From Lysinibacillus sphaericus (GTDB taxonomy: Bacteria; Bacillota; Bacilli; Bacillales_A; Planococcaceae), in NCBI RefSeq assembly GCF_006864135.1, contig NZ_SADV01000005.1, positions 242,930-306,929 on the forward strand: 64,000 nucleotides of DNA, given 5' to 3'. The first letter of the stretch is position 1; each line of letters opens with the position of its first letter. Below the pieces are notes generated by a model. That model was not told where the DNA came from. It made no database searches and saw only the letters and a list, made by a program, of their open reading frames with translations. The translations under genes were made by a program, and so were the position numbers. Of the stretch, positions 34,080-42,180 are shown in pieces.

Positions 34080-34777
34080 GAAAGAACATCTCCAACAAGT
34101 TTATAACCAATACCCCTTACAGTTATAATGTAAGTTGGTTTACCTGGATTCTTTTCAATTTTTTCACGTAGTTTTCGAATATGTACCATCACTGTATTAT
34201 CATCAAACAAACAATCACCCCATACACGCTCATAAATTTGCTCCTTCGATAATACTTGCCCTGCATTTTCACATAAATACTTCAGTAAGTGAAATAATCG
34301 CCCACTAATAATTTCCTTTGTACCATCTACCGTTATCTCTGCTGCATCCATATCAAATGTAAACCCATCACATGTGAATACATGGCTTTTTGACCCAATC
34401 TTTTTCTTCATATATCTTGTAAGCTGTACCTTCACCCTCGCAACGAGCTCAAGTGGATTAAATGGCTTCGTAATATAATCGTCTGCACCGTTCATAAAAC
34501 CGCGAAGCTTATCTGCATCACTACCTTTTGCCGTTAAAAAGAATATAGGCGCTTCACTATGCTCACGAATCATATTCGCCATATCCAGCCCACTTCCATC
34601 TGGAAGCATAATATCTAATAGATAAAAATCAAAAACCTTTGCTTTAATTTTATTTTTTGCTTCTTGAACAGTACAGCAAAGTGTAATGTCTAAAAACCCC
34701 TCTTTCCTTAATATAATTTCAATCATTTCCGCAATTGCACGTTCGTCCTCTAATACTAAAATTGACGCATCTTGCAT
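34076..34777 (-). CDS. OmpR-family response regulator
   Basis: 233 residues: receiver domain with phospho-acceptor Asp55 (LLDIMLPDG), Lys of the FFLTAKG strand, and a C-terminal OmpR-type winged helix ending 'KPTYIITVRGIGYKLVGDVL'. First gene of a two-gene operon with the histidine kinase at 32439. Possible targets are the divergent DUF418 locus and the operon itself, given the shared upstream region, which is inference. Confidence 0.9.
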   Translation of the reverse strand: MQDASILVLEDERAIAEMIEIILRKEGFLDITLCCTVQEAKNKIKAKVFDFYLLDIMLPDGSGLDMANMIREHSEAPIFFLTAKGSDADKLRGFMNGADDYITKPFNPLELVARVKVQLTRYMKKKIGSKSHVFTCDGFTFDMDAAEITVDGTKEIISGRLFHLLKYLCENAGQVLSKEQIYERVWGDCLFDDNTVMVHIRKLREKIEKNPGKPTYIITVRGIGYKLVGDVLS

Positions 34778-35140
34778 ACTATCACCTTCTTTTAAGATTA
34801 ATTTAAAGTAGTCATAATTTCACAATAAGCTTTACCAACCACTATGTATAAGATAACCAATTAAGGAGATTAAACGCAATCAAAAAACGTGTTTCCTTTA
34901 TTCATACAATACGTAGGTTCGTCCCTTAATAGCTAGTGCTTGTACTCTACATGATAAATGAATATACAACAAAAGCCTCATAAAACAGTGATCTTTTCAT
35001 CATAAAAAGTCATATCCCTCTTATAAAACTTTATAACCTTTTATTCAGTTTTTAAGACTTTATTAAGATGCTCATTATCTTCCTATAAGGTTATGCCCAT
35101 ATACTTACACTATATTAAATAGTAAGGTTACATGTTTAGA
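34778..35140. other. Intergenic region upstream of two-component operon
   Basis: AT-rich; contains spaced TTTATTAAGATG / TTTTTAAGAC-like direct repeats near 35045-35075, the sort of half-sites OmpR-type regulators bind. No gene. Confidence 0.35.
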
Positions 35141-35142
35141 AA

Positions 35143-35303
35143 TAAAACGAGTTTCTATTATTGATTTATGCAAGGATTCAATTCACTTAGGATATTACTT
35201 GCGAATTTACTTATTGGAAACATAGAAAAGTATATAGGTTGAAATGTGTAACGCGCTAAAAAAGCGAGGTCCATTTGAACAGATTTTACATTTGTGGACG
35301 CAC
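35143..35303 (+). pseudogene. Internally deleted copy of the DUF418 gene
   Basis: Bases 35145-35215 match the 5' part of the intact-length copy at 35525-35600 (for example GGATATTACTTGCGAATTTA against GGGATATTACTCGCGAATTT). Bases 35260-35303 match its 3' end at 36580-36622 (CGAGGTCCATTTGAACAG, then TTTGTGGACGCAC). The middle, nearly 1 kb, is gone. So two DUF418 genes once stood in tandem and one has collapsed. Confidence 0.75.
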
Positions 35304-35320
35304 AGAAGGAGGGGAACAGA

Positions 35321-35410
35321 ATGCTGACGTTTATCTATGAAGTATTTGTCTTTTCAATTACTAATTTAATATTTGATAGCTTTGACAAAATAAAAAGAAA
35401 AAAGAAATAG
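35321..35410 (+). CDS. Putative 29-residue membrane peptide
   Basis: AGAAGGAGGGGAACAG, one of the best ribosome sites in the window, precedes ATG 35321. The peptide is amphipathic to hydrophobic (MLTFIYEVFVFSITNLIFDS) with a basic tail ending in KIKRKKK, and stops at 35410. It lies between the collapsed and frameshifted DUF418 copies. It could be a genuine small membrane protein or a vestige; no family is recognised. Confidence 0.4.
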   Translation: MLTFIYEVFVFSITNLIFDSFDKIKRKKK

Positions 35411-35517
35411 CCCTCTTAGCTTAGGTTTCCGACTCAACTAGAAAGACTCCAATGAAGTTGTACATCGAAGAGGTGCTTTGGTCTAATAGTAACATAATGA
35501 ATTGGGAGGTTACATTT

Positions 35518-36680
35518 TTGGGAATAACACGAATTTCTTTTATTGATTGTATGCGAGGATTTAGTTTACTTGGGATATTACTCGCGAATTTGCTTATTTT
35601 TCAATTTGGAATTATAGGAAAGGATGAAGTAAGGGATTTATCACAGCTTGATCAAGGTGCACTGTACTTCTTGAAAGTTTTTGTTGTAGACTCATTTATG
35701 CCGATTTTCACATTGCTTTTCGGCTTTTCACTTATGAAACTAGTAGAATCTGTACACCGAAAAGGTAGAAAAAGTAGATGGGTAATTCTTCGTCGGAGTA
35801 TTGTATTGCATTAGGTTGGCTACATTCAGTAATTTGGGAAGGTGATATTTTAGTAATTTATGGTGTAACGATCCCTTTATTAATTCTTTTTATCAATCGA
35901 AAAGCAAAAACTACATTTATTTGGGCTGGGATACTGTTTGTTACTTCTACTGTGCTGTTATATGGACCAAGTGAGGTCTCAATGAAGCAACAGCAAAGGG
36001 TTGATACTTATATTGAAAAAGAAAGTTATACATATGTACATGGTACTTTTGCAGAAACATATGATTTTCGTAAACATGCTGAAATGCCAGGAATGGAAGA
36101 TCCTTTAGTTTATATGGCTAAAGTGATATTTGGACTAGTTTTACATTTACCATTATTTTTAGTAGGGATGGGTCTAGCCAAAATACGTGCATTTGAACAT
36201 ATGGAGCAGGAGAAAAAGTGGTATATGCTAGGGGTACTTCTTGTACCAATTGGACTGTTGTGCAAGTCTCTAGGACTAATGGAAAATAGTTCTTCTCCTA
36301 TGTTTTCGATGGGCGGCGCTATGTTATTATCGTTAGGGTATGTATGTTTAGCTGCCTTACTGTATAAATTTTGGCATACCTCTATTATTTCACAGGTCTT
36401 TGAATGTGTTGGTAAACTATCGCTAACAAATTATTTAATGCAATCCATTATTTGTACGACTATCTTTTATGGCTATGGCTTTGGGTTGTATGGAAAACTT
36501 GGTGTCTTTAATGGCATTTTGTTAGGCCTTATTGTATATAGTTTGCAATGTGTAGCGAGCTTTTTCTACTTGAAAAAAAATAAACGAGGTCCATTTGAAC
36601 AGAATTTACATATGTGGACGCACTGGTCATACCCCAATCATCTAAAGCAAAAAAAGCAAGCTCAAAAAGTCGTTTGTTAG
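35518..36680 (+). pseudogene. DUF418 (YeiB-like) membrane protein, one-base frameshift
   Basis: TTG 35518, 7 bases after GGGAGGTT, starts GITRISFIDCMRGFSLLGIL, typical of YeiB/DUF418 proteins. The frame ends at TAG 35813 just after RRSIVL, and the next frame carries straight on (LGWLHSVIWEGDILVIYG) to 36680. One base is missing near 35800. The restored protein would be about 388 residues with some ten membrane helices and the usual C-terminal 'GKLSLTNYLMQSIICTTIFY' and GPFE segment. Function of the family is unclear (membrane, possibly transport or acyl transfer). Real decay or base-call error cannot be told apart here. Confidence 0.82.
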
Positions 36681-36726
36681 ATATGAACAAAGAACCTAAG
36701 AAAAGAATTGCCCTTTATAATTTTTT

Positions 36727-36755
36727 AGAGCGATGTTTTAATCGCTCTTTTTTTA
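36727..36755 (+). terminator. Terminator after DUF418 locus
   Basis: AGAGCGAT (36727-36734) and ATCGCTCT (36741-36748) with a run of eight T. Confidence 0.85.
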
Positions 36756-36802
36756 TTTAATCCCTATCTAGTGATTCCGGATTTATGCAAACTATTGGTA
36801 AC

Positions 36803-37233
36803 TAATTACTAGAGGCTTCACACGATATTGCCAACGATCTCGGTGTGGGCCTAGCTGCTGTAGTTCCATTAACAAAGGGAATTGCAGTCGTTGGCGCCAT
36901 TACAGGCATAGACAATTCTGGCTTCTCAAATATTTCCTTAGCAGATTCCGTCGGTAGTTTGTTTGGCAACGCATTGGTGGTGGTACTGCTACTTTAACAG
37001 CTTTAGGGCAAATAACAGCGATCTTTGCAGGAGGAGGAACATTAATTCCTTGGGTTTTAATCCCTGCTGCTATTTGTACTGTTAGCCCCTTCGAACTTGC
37101 ATGGCGTAATTTATTACTAGTGGCGATTGGCCTTGTGATTACAACTATTGTGGCTGTATTTTTAATAAAACATTGTAAAAGTAATGAACTCTTTAGTGGT
37201 TCTTTTCTACACAATTATAATGGTATAATTTAA
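36803..37233 (+). pseudogene. 3' fragment of a membrane transporter gene, frameshifted
   Basis: One frame reads 'LGVGLAAVVPLTKGIAVVGA' ITGIDNSGFSNISLADSVG; the next, from about 36972, reads GGGTATLTALGQITAIFAGG then SPFELAWRNLLLVAIGLVIT and a stop at 37231-37233. The two parts fit one polytopic permease with a frameshift between them, and no 5' end is present. The DNSGFS and GGGT segments look like a secondary transporter, but I cannot name the family. Confidence 0.55.
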
Positions 37234-37254
37234 CTATACAAATTAGAAAGGTAG

Positions 37255-37815
37255 ATGAGTTCAATGAAAGTTTCCTATTGGCGCGGAGCAAAAATTCGGT
37301 TAAGAGCGCCTAAGTCTAAAGACATTCATATATTTGAAAATTTAGATGATGACATACTTAAAAACCTTGATTCAATCGCTTTCCCCCGGACAAATCAGCA
37401 AATTGAAGAATGGATAAATGAAATATCACAAGGGGCATCTACTGACAGTGATGATTTTTACTGGATTGCGGAGGATGCTTCAAACAATGTCGTGGGGACA
37501 ATTGAGGTTTCTGGTTGTGATGGAAAGAATGGGACATTTGACTATGCTATAACGGTATTTCCCCCACATAGAGGAAAAGGGCATGCAAAAGATATGATTT
37601 TAACGATTTTAAAGCATTATTTCTTTGAACTTCGCTATCAGAAAGCAACAATTTGTGTTTACTCCTTTAATGCATCTTCTATAGCTCTACATAAAAAACT
37701 GCGATTTGTTGAAGAAGGCCGATTAAGAAATATGATTTATACAAATGGTTCCTTTTATGACGAGATCTATTTTGGAATGACCAAAGATGAGTTTACTAAA
37801 ATTCACTCTAATTAG
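37255..37815 (+). CDS. GNAT acetyltransferase (RimJ/RimL-like)
   Basis: 186 residues with the RimJ/RimL type GNAT layout: 'RLRAPKSKDIHIFENL' beta-start, 'NVVGTIEVSGCDGKNGTFDY', acetyl-CoA loop PPHRGKGHAKDMI (R-G-K-G-x-A) and 'YSFNASSIALHKKLRFVEEG'. Transfers acetyl from acetyl-CoA to an amine on a protein, peptide or small molecule. The start is uncertain: ATG 37255 is only 3 bases after AAAGG, and ATG 37264 is 12 bases after. Single gene with a strong terminator. Confidence 0.85.
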   Translation: MSSMKVSYWRGAKIRLRAPKSKDIHIFENLDDDILKNLDSIAFPRTNQQIEEWINEISQGASTDSDDFYWIAEDASNNVVGTIEVSGCDGKNGTFDYAITVFPPHRGKGHAKDMILTILKHYFFELRYQKATICVYSFNASSIALHKKLRFVEEGRLRNMIYTNGSFYDEIYFGMTKDEFTKIHSN

Positions 37816-37818
37816 TAA

Positions 37819-37858
37819 GAGATGGCTTCTGTTCATTGCAGAAGTCATCTCTTTTTTT
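37819..37858. terminator. Terminator between convergent GNAT and GntR genes
   Basis: GAGATGGCTTCTG (37819-37831) and CAGAAGTCATCTC (37839-37851) with one mismatch, then a run of T; it also overlaps the GntR stop. Confidence 0.85.
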
Positions 37859-38240
37859 AAGGCTCAATATAAAATTTTCTTCTATTCTCATGAAACAGCT
37901 GCTGTAATTGATATTCGCTAATACCTAAAACATACGCTTCACACATTATTTGTTCTACCTTTATAGAAATTTGTTGAAGGCTAACACCTTTTGCTTCAGC
38001 AGGCTTATTAACAGTTACTTTTGAGTTAGGTTTTATAGCGATTATTCCCTTCTTCTGAAGCTCCTTGTAGCTTTTATGAACGGTATGAAGATTAAGGTTT
38101 GTTTCGGCTGCTAAATCACGAATAGAGGGCAATAGATCACCATTTTCGCAAATTTCTCCTGTCGCTATTTCAAAAAGTAGTTGCTGGGTTAACTGTTGAT
38201 AAATAGGAATTTTACTCATTGGATCTATTTTTATATTCAA
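37857..38240 (-). CDS. GntR-family transcriptional regulator, YtrA type
   Basis: 127 residues from TTG 38240, chosen because AAAGGA lies about 11 bases upstream and the protein then begins NIKIDPMSKIPIYQQLTQQL like its relatives; a frame 16 codons longer exists. The N-terminal winged HTH ('LPSIRDLAAETNLNLHTVHK') is followed by a short helical dimerisation tail as in YtrA regulators, which control ABC exporters. It is on the same strand as the YxlEFG-like genes but separated from them by about 240 bp holding a repeat copy. Confidence 0.85.
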   Translation of the reverse strand: MNIKIDPMSKIPIYQQLTQQLLFEIATGEICENGDLLPSIRDLAAETNLNLHTVHKSYKELQKKGIIAIKPNSKVTVNKPAEAKGVSLQQISIKVEQIMCEAYVLGISEYQLQQLFHENRRKFYIEP

Positions 38241-38317
38241 TTGTTCACGTTTCCTTTCATATGGCTTATCGCTAAAAGTTGATGTCATTTGTGAAAACGA
38301 ATATCATGAAAATAAGT

Positions 38318-38440
38318 TGGTATGGTAGTGGATGTGCGACTCCTTGGGAATCAGGTCAAAGATGCAACTCTGAAGTACATGTTGTTGGTCACTCAGGTGT
38401 TTTCATAGGATGTGAAGTTCTTAGCCCGAATCCCTCTATA
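38318..38440 (+). repeat. Copy of dispersed intergenic element
   Basis: Contains GCGACTCCTTGGGAATCAGG (complement of the end at 51690) and TGTTGGTCACTCAGGTGTTT followed by AGGATGTGAAGTTCTTAGCC and CCTCTAT, matching 51620-51678. It separates the GntR gene from the ABC operon. Chance open frames across it are not genes. Confidence 0.65.
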
Positions 38441-38480
38441 TTATTTCACTCTCGCTACCCAAACACTTTTCTGAAAGAAG

Positions 38481-39260
38481 TTAAAATTTCTTTTTCGCAA
38501 TAAAACTTTGCATAGTAATGATCATCAATAAAACGAACAGCAGTGTTCCTACAATATGGAGGCCATACAAAGTTTCCACATCACCCGACATTAGGATATT
38601 TGTTGCATACATACTATTACTAGCAGGATTAACAATGTCTATTAATGGATGTAGTCCAGCGATAAAACGACAGAATAATAGGGCAACGATACTTATTAGT
38701 GCTATAAATGCAGGGCTATTAAAAAATGTACTCATCATCGCAACAAACGTTATGATGAATAACAGCCAAACACAATAGAACGCTAAAGCCCACATAGTTT
38801 GTGTCAAAGGAACAGTTGTAAATAAATACGCTGAATAGCCGTAAGATACCCCATAGCCAAGAGCTATACAAATAACAGCCAATATATAATGGATGATGAT
38901 TTTACTATTCAAATAAGATGCTATCGAAACTGGCCTTGTTAGAATAAATGCCATCATGCCATTTGCTTTTTCCCCTTGAATAATGCTCATAGTGGCAACG
39001 ACTAGAATAATAATGCCTAGCTGATCAAACTGTGAACTTAATGTTGAGGCAAGTACCTCCTGTCCCACAGGCTTTGCCATCGTAGGATCAATTGTGATAC
39101 CTTGAACACCACCCGCTGATTGTAAAATAACAGGTAAATAATACATCATTATCGGTTGTGTTAACCCTAGTAAAATAAATACAATTGGAAGCCACAATAT
39201 TTTAAACTCCCTTGCCATTTGATGTACCTCTTTTTTGCTTAATGCAATAAAAGCACTCAT
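38481..39260 (-). CDS. yxlG: ABC-2 type permease, YxlG-like
   Basis: 259 residues, exactly the length of B. subtilis YxlG, with six membrane helices. The N-terminus ('SAFIALSKKEVHQMAREFKI', LWLPIVFILLGLTQPIMMYY) and the extracytoplasmic loop before 'QLGIIILVVATMSIIQGEKA' follow that family. It forms the membrane part of an exporter with the ATPase four bases upstream and the YxlE-like protein. In B. subtilis these genes belong to the sigY operon; here no sigma factor is present. Symbol by similarity of sequence pattern and gene order. Confidence 0.82.
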   Translation of the reverse strand: MSAFIALSKKEVHQMAREFKILWLPIVFILLGLTQPIMMYYLPVILQSAGGVQGITIDPTMAKPVGQEVLASTLSSQFDQLGIIILVVATMSIIQGEKANGMMAFILTRPVSIASYLNSKIIIHYILAVICIALGYGVSYGYSAYLFTTVPLTQTMWALAFYCVWLLFIITFVAMMSTFFNSPAFIALISIVALLFCRFIAGLHPLIDIVNPASNSMYATNILMSGDVETLYGLHIVGTLLFVLLMIITMQSFIAKKKF

Positions 39261-39264
39261 TCAC

Positions 39265-40167
39265 TTACACCACCAATTCTAAAAATATTTCTTCTAGATT
39301 GTCTTGAATACCCACTTCAAATTTAGTAAACATCACTTTTGAATCCAGTCCGTGCTGTATTAATCGATTAGCATCTGTTTCCAAATTTTCAACGTGTATT
39401 TTGAAGCCATCTCCACAGCTTTCGATTTTCTTTACATATTTTAAATGTTCAACCATTGTTAACCATTGAAAATCTGCCTTGCGAATCATTAAAAAGATAA
39501 CTGATTCTTGATGGCGCTCAAGTAACTCTGATTTTGTAGCATCTTCTATTTTGTGACCATTTTTAATCATTATAAAGCGCTCACAAATTTCCTCCGCATC
39601 GCTCAATATGTGCGTTGATATTAAAACTGTCGTTTCTTTTTTTATTTCTTTTAATAAATTTAACACTTCTCTTCTTCCTATTGGATCTAGCGCTGATACC
39701 GGTTCATCCATAATCATTAAAGCCGGCTTATGCAACAATGCTTGTGCAATGCCGAGACGTTGCTTCATACCACCTGAAAATGTCCCGACATGAATATGTG
39801 CTTCTTTCCCTAAGCCTACCTTTTCTAAAAGTAATGGAATTTCTTGCTGCAATTCACTTTTTGATATGCCTGAAAGTGTTCCCATAAAGGACAATGTTTC
39901 AAATGCTGTCATCCATGAGAAAAAATTAGGATACTGAGGTAAATAACCAATTTGATTTCTCATAGATGAAATCTTTTGACCATCAAGAAGAATTTCACCT
40001 TTGTCTGCATTCAGAATGTCTGCAATGATTTGAATTAACGTAGATTTCCCCGCTCCATTTGGTCCAATTAATCCAACACACTCATTGGAATCAATGACCA
40101 TTGAAAAATCATTCACGGCTGTTTTTTGTTTAAACTTTTTCGTAATATTTTTAATCTCTAAGCGCAC
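39265..40167 (-). CDS. yxlF: ABC transporter ATP-binding protein, YxlF-like
   Basis: 300 residues. Walker A is GPNGAGKST, signature FSGGMKQRL, Walker [13 protein letters not shown], switch His in ISTHILSDAE. The C-terminal 80 residues are the extension common to ABC-2 export ATPases. GTG 40167 starts within the YxlE-like gene (17-base overlap), so translation is coupled. Powers export with the YxlG-like permease. Substrate unknown; the B. subtilis homologues modulate sigma-Y. Confidence 0.87.
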   Translation of the reverse strand: MRLEIKNITKKFKQKTAVNDFSMVIDSNECVGLIGPNGAGKSTLIQIIADILNADKGEILLDGQKISSMRNQIGYLPQYPNFFSWMTAFETLSFMGTLSGISKSELQQEIPLLLEKVGLGKEAHIHVGTFSGGMKQRLGIAQALLHKPALMIMDEPVSALDPIGRREVLNLLKEIKKETTVLISTHILSDAEEICERFIMIKNGHKIEDATKSELLERHQESVIFLMIRKADFQWLTMVEHLKYVKKIESCGDGFKIHVENLETDANRLIQHGLDSKVMFTKFEVGIQDNLEEIFLELVV

Positions 40168-40402
40168 GTTTATTTACATCCTTTCTACCAATAATGAAGT
40201 ATAGAACAGAACCAATTGAGTTACAGAACAAAATAATAATTGTCCACATCAGTATGTTTTCTCGCGTATCTCGGTGCCGATATAAATCGAATAAAGCAAC
40301 AATGATTAGAACAAATCCTACGAATAAAAATGGCAAAATGATTGGAAGTATACTTGCCCAATCCAATTGGCTTAAATCATCAAAACCATAGTGTAATTTC
40401 AT
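40151..40402 (-). CDS. yxlE: Small PLDc_N-type membrane protein, YxlE-like
   Basis: 83 residues with two membrane helices (about 19-40 and 52-71). The second half ('MWTIIILFCNSIGSVLYFII', GRKD) is the PLDc_N signature seen in YxlE and in many small partners of ABC exporters. The first gene of the ABC operon; AGGAGGTTTTAGAA precedes ATG 40402, and a perfect 22-bp palindrome lies just upstream. In B. subtilis YxlE works as a negative regulator of sigma-Y; here it probably associates with the transporter. Confidence 0.82.
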   Translation of the reverse strand: MKLHYGFDDLSQLDWASILPIILPFLFVGFVLIIVALFDLYRHRDTRENILMWTIIILFCNSIGSVLYFIIGRKDVNKRALRD

Positions 40403-40421
40403 TTCTAAAACCTCCTATTCA

Positions 40422-40443
40422 TTATCATTATCGATAATGATAA
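40422..40443. promoter_or_regulatory. Perfect 22-bp palindrome upstream of the YxlEFG-like operon
   Basis: TTATCATTATC (40422-40432) is directly abutted by its exact complement GATAATGATAA (40433-40443), ending 20 bases before the first start. Strong candidate operator, probably for the divergent ArsR-like regulator; inference. Confidence 0.6.
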
Positions 40444-40515
40444 CAGAAGATGTAAATAATTTCATTACCTTTCTACTGTACATCTGTATAAAATATATAT
40501 AGTATATTTATTGAT

Positions 40516-40538
40516 AATGTTCTCATATTGATAACATT
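40516..40538. promoter_or_regulatory. Second inverted repeat in the divergent promoter region
   Basis: AATGTT (40516-40521) and AACATT (40533-40538), each inside a TTGATAA-T/A-like word, 42 bases before the regulator start. May be a second site for the same regulator. Confidence 0.4.
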
Positions 40539-40579
40539 GATTGCTTCCCTTGATTCCATTTGATAGGAGGATCGTTTTT

Positions 40580-41119
40580 ATGCGGAATAAAGCAGAGGTT
40601 TTAATGCACCCTGTGAGAATGAAAATTTTACAAGCTCTAATGCACGATAAAGAAGAAGGCTTAAGCACTTTGGAGATGATTTCTATTATAAAGGATGTAC
40701 CTCAAGCTACTTTGTATCGTCACATCCAAATTTTAATGGATGAAAACATCATAAAAATTGTGAAAGAGCGAAAAGTACGTTCTGTCACAGAAAAATTTTA
40801 TGCATTAAATGAAGGAGCAGAAAAACTAAGTCAGGAGGATTGGACACAACTAACAATCAAGCAAAAATTAAATTATGTTTCTAACTATCAATTAGCTTTA
40901 CTATCTCAATATCAAAATTATTTAAATTTACTTGATGAAGAAGAAAGACTTGCAGATTTAGCAACTTTCTCATTTATCGATTTGACATTAACGACTAATC
41001 AATTTATGAGTTTTGAAAATGAATTAAACGATTTAATAATTAAATACTATAATATGGCCGACTCAAGCAAAGAGACTGAGACAAAAACAATTGCTATAAA
41101 TATTATTCCAAAACCTTAA
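40580..41119 (+). CDS. ArsR/PadR-like HTH regulator
   Basis: 179 residues from ATG 40580, 9 bases after TAGGAGG. A longer frame starting 13 codons earlier has no ribosome site. The winged HTH (about 8-75; 'LMHPVRMKILQALMHDKEEG', then 'VPQATLYRHIQILMDENIIK') is of ArsR type and leads into an all-helical C-terminal domain (about 90-165). Divergent from the YxlEFG-like exporter across two inverted repeats, so it probably represses that operon. It replaces the sigma factor found at the B. subtilis locus. Confidence 0.85.
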   Translation: MRNKAEVLMHPVRMKILQALMHDKEEGLSTLEMISIIKDVPQATLYRHIQILMDENIIKIVKERKVRSVTEKFYALNEGAEKLSQEDWTQLTIKQKLNYVSNYQLALLSQYQNYLNLLDEEERLADLATFSFIDLTLTTNQFMSFENELNDLIIKYYNMADSSKETETKTIAINIIPKP

Positions 41120-41153
41120 GTAATATTTTTACGTAAAGAAATGGAGAAGATTT

Positions 41154-42014
41154 ATGAAAAGAAGAAAGACAGTTGAAAACACACGAAAATTTATCATGAT
41201 TATAGTTGGCGCCATCATCGCAGCATATGGACTAGAAGCGGTATTAATACCAAACGATGTCATTGATGGTGGCGTGACAGGTATTAGTATTATGGGAGCA
41301 CACCTCTTTGGTATTCCATTAGGCGTACTGCTCTTTGTATTAAATATTCCTTTTATTTGGATTGGCTACAAACAAGTAGGTAAAACTTTTGCATTGATGA
41401 GTTGTACTGGGATAGCAGCTCTTTCTATTTCCACAGTTCTTATGCATGATGTTAAAACAATTTTAGGTCCAAATGATCCGTTATTAATTGTTTTATCTGG
41501 TGGTATGCTACTAGGTGTTGGAATTGGGATTGTCTTACGTAACGGTGGGGCTTTAGATGGCTCTGAGGTTTTAGCCGTATTGCTATCACGTAAAATTCCG
41601 TTTTCAGTCGGGGATATTATATTATTTATTAATGCCTTTATTTTCTTAGGGGCAAGCTTTATTTTTGGCTTAGAGAGCGCATTATACTCAGCTTTAACGT
41701 ACTATATTGCGAAAAACGTTATCGATATTATTCAAGTAGGTTTAGAAAAATCAAAAGATGTTCGTGTTGTCAGTGCAAAATCAGAGGAAATTGGGGATGC
41801 GATACAAGCTCGTTTAGGACGTGGTGTTACATATACAAAAGGGCGTGGCGGTTTTTCTAATGAACCAACGGATATATTAAACTGTGTCATTAACCGTATG
41901 GAAGAAAATAAACTTGTGTCGATTATTAAAGATATCGATGAAAGTGCCTTTGTAGTTATTTCTGATGTATCAGAGGTACGTGGTGGTAACTTCAAAAAAC
42001 GTGATATCCACTAA
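41154..42014 (+). CDS. YitT-family membrane protein (DUF161/DUF2179)
   Basis: 286 residues: five or six membrane helices in the first 190 residues (DUF161; 'GLEAVLIPNDVIDGGVTGIS', 'GIVLRNGGALDGSEVLAVLL') and a soluble DUF2179 domain at the end ('ARLGRGVTYTKGRGGFSNEP'). This is the common YitT/YpjC type of Bacillales; function is unknown, though DUF2179 resembles ligand-binding domains. AATGGAGAAG precedes ATG 41154. 34 bp after the ArsR-like gene, so possibly co-transcribed with it. Confidence 0.9.
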   Translation: MKRRKTVENTRKFIMIIVGAIIAAYGLEAVLIPNDVIDGGVTGISIMGAHLFGIPLGVLLFVLNIPFIWIGYKQVGKTFALMSCTGIAALSISTVLMHDVKTILGPNDPLLIVLSGGMLLGVGIGIVLRNGGALDGSEVLAVLLSRKIPFSVGDIILFINAFIFLGASFIFGLESALYSALTYYIAKNVIDIIQVGLEKSKDVRVVSAKSEEIGDAIQARLGRGVTYTKGRGGFSNEPTDILNCVINRMEENKLVSIIKDIDESAFVVISDVSEVRGGNFKKRDIH

Positions 42015-42044
42015 ACAAAAGGTAAGAAAGTAAGTCGTTCATAA

Positions 42045-42180
42045 CTGCATCCCCATTGTTACATATCTAACAATGGGGATGCAGCTTTTTATGACTAAAT
42101 ATACAAACGAACTTAAACAGGTATTACATTTTTTTCATTACGGGAGATTGCTAACTTTTGGCAAGGAATTCGCTAAATTT
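42045..42180 (+). mobile_element. Left-end remnant of a second IS3-family (IS150-like) element
   Basis: A perfect 17-bp stem, CTGCATCCCCATTGTTA (42045-42061) and TAACAATGGGGATGCAG (42068-42084) with a 6-base loop, is followed by CTTTTT and ATG 42091, opening MTKYTNELKQVLHFF, an OrfA-like N-terminus that soon loses identity. The design equals that of the remnant at 5676. It now sits between convergent yitT and lnrN genes and should act as their bidirectional terminator. Confidence 0.7.

Noticed and set aside
38279..38503. 74-codon plus-strand frame
   Set aside because: Covers the 38318 repeat copy and the end of the permease gene; no family resemblance.
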